Shown here in pieces: positions 58,895-58,901 of a stretch of DNA of 58,901 nt (position 1 is the first letter of the stretch; every line of letters starts with the position of its first letter). A model generated the notes under the pieces. That model was not told the origin of the DNA. It was given only the letters and a program-made list of their open reading frames with translations, and did not search any database. The stretch spans positions 1-58,901 of the forward strand of contig CAMVDV010000019.1 of NCBI GenBank assembly GCA_947166305.1. Reading direction: 5' to 3'. A program made the position numbers and the translations under genes. The DNA comes from an uncultured Prevotellaceae bacterium (GTDB lineage Bacteria > Bacteroidota > Bacteroidia > Bacteroidales > Bacteroidaceae).

Positions 58895-58901
58895 GAAAGG
58901 T

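Noticed and set aside
1..58901. tRNA or rRNA genes
   Set aside because: No cloverleaf with a GTTCGA-type T arm and no rRNA-like stretch was recognised in the gaps.

Overview
The window looks like a chromosomal segment of a Prevotellaceae-type member of the Bacteroidales. The evidence is: -7 boxes of the form TAnnTTTG in front of most transcription units; little sign of Shine-Dalgarno sequences; a C-terminus of the 'YNLAGQRLSKKQKG' type on a BspA-like leucine-rich-repeat protein; a Big2 plus FISUMP surface protein; an S46 dipeptidyl peptidase; and fairly GC-rich coding sequence. I saw no rRNA, tRNA, CRISPR array, intact transposase or phage gene. Species is not assigned.

Layout. 1-5.5 kb: the end of a BspA-like protein, then an etfB-etfA-acyl-CoA dehydrogenase operon interrupted by a DUF559 endonuclease-like gene. 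5.9-9 kb: Bax-inhibitor-1-like protein, SPFH protein, M28 peptidase. 9-16.5 kb: GH78-like glycosidase, Gfo/Idh/MocA oxidoreductase, CDF metal exporter, two small unknown genes, NhaD antiporter and a truncated second antiporter. 17-29 kb: two C1 peptidases, Xaa-Pro aminopeptidase, GH5 lipoprotein with an AraC regulator, an rbfA-lolC-like-radical SAM maturase operon, a decayed surface-protein gene and a small envelope protein. 29-38.3 kb: a CHASE2/FecR-like/CHAT-TPR module, an OmpA-family protein and rfbDCB for dTDP-rhamnose. 38.5-42 kb: RecD-like helicase, two proteins of unknown role and rsmD. 42-51 kb: Big2/FISUMP protein, pckA, an S46 peptidase of DPP7 type and a DEAD-box helicase. 51-59 kb: patatin and a second GH78-like glycosidase, then a lower-GC accessory stretch (Sel1 protein, unknown 330-residue protein) and a final operon pairing an ADP-ribosyltransferase-like protein with a NADAR protein.

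Three things stand out. (1) At least eleven intergenic loci carry tandem arrays whose period is 22 bp almost everywhere, although the unit sequence differs from locus to locus. They usually carry a CACG/CATG/CGCG anchor and usually lie between the end of one gene and the promoter of the next. (2) Several families of GC-rich palindromes with one-sided tails occur singly or as inverted pairs (REPIN-like). Many sit in frame inside conserved genes (acyl-CoA dehydrogenase, etfA, GH5, rfbD, RecD-like helicase, DEAD helicase). One family flanks the DUF559 gene as inverted copies, which makes that gene a candidate partner of the repeats. (3) Two gene sets look like under-described systems: an apparently periplasmic CHAT protease with FecR-like and CHASE2 partners, and the ADP-ribosyltransferase-like/NADAR pair.

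Together the ordinary genes suggest an anaerobic bacterium that breaks down peptides (S46, two C1, M24 and M28 peptidases) and plant or host glycans (GH5 and two GH78-like enzymes, with a sulfatase-maturase-like gene implying sulfatases elsewhere). It builds a rhamnose-containing surface polymer and feeds carbon through PEP carboxykinase and flavin-linked acyl-CoA metabolism. All functions are read from sequence by eye; no database search was run.
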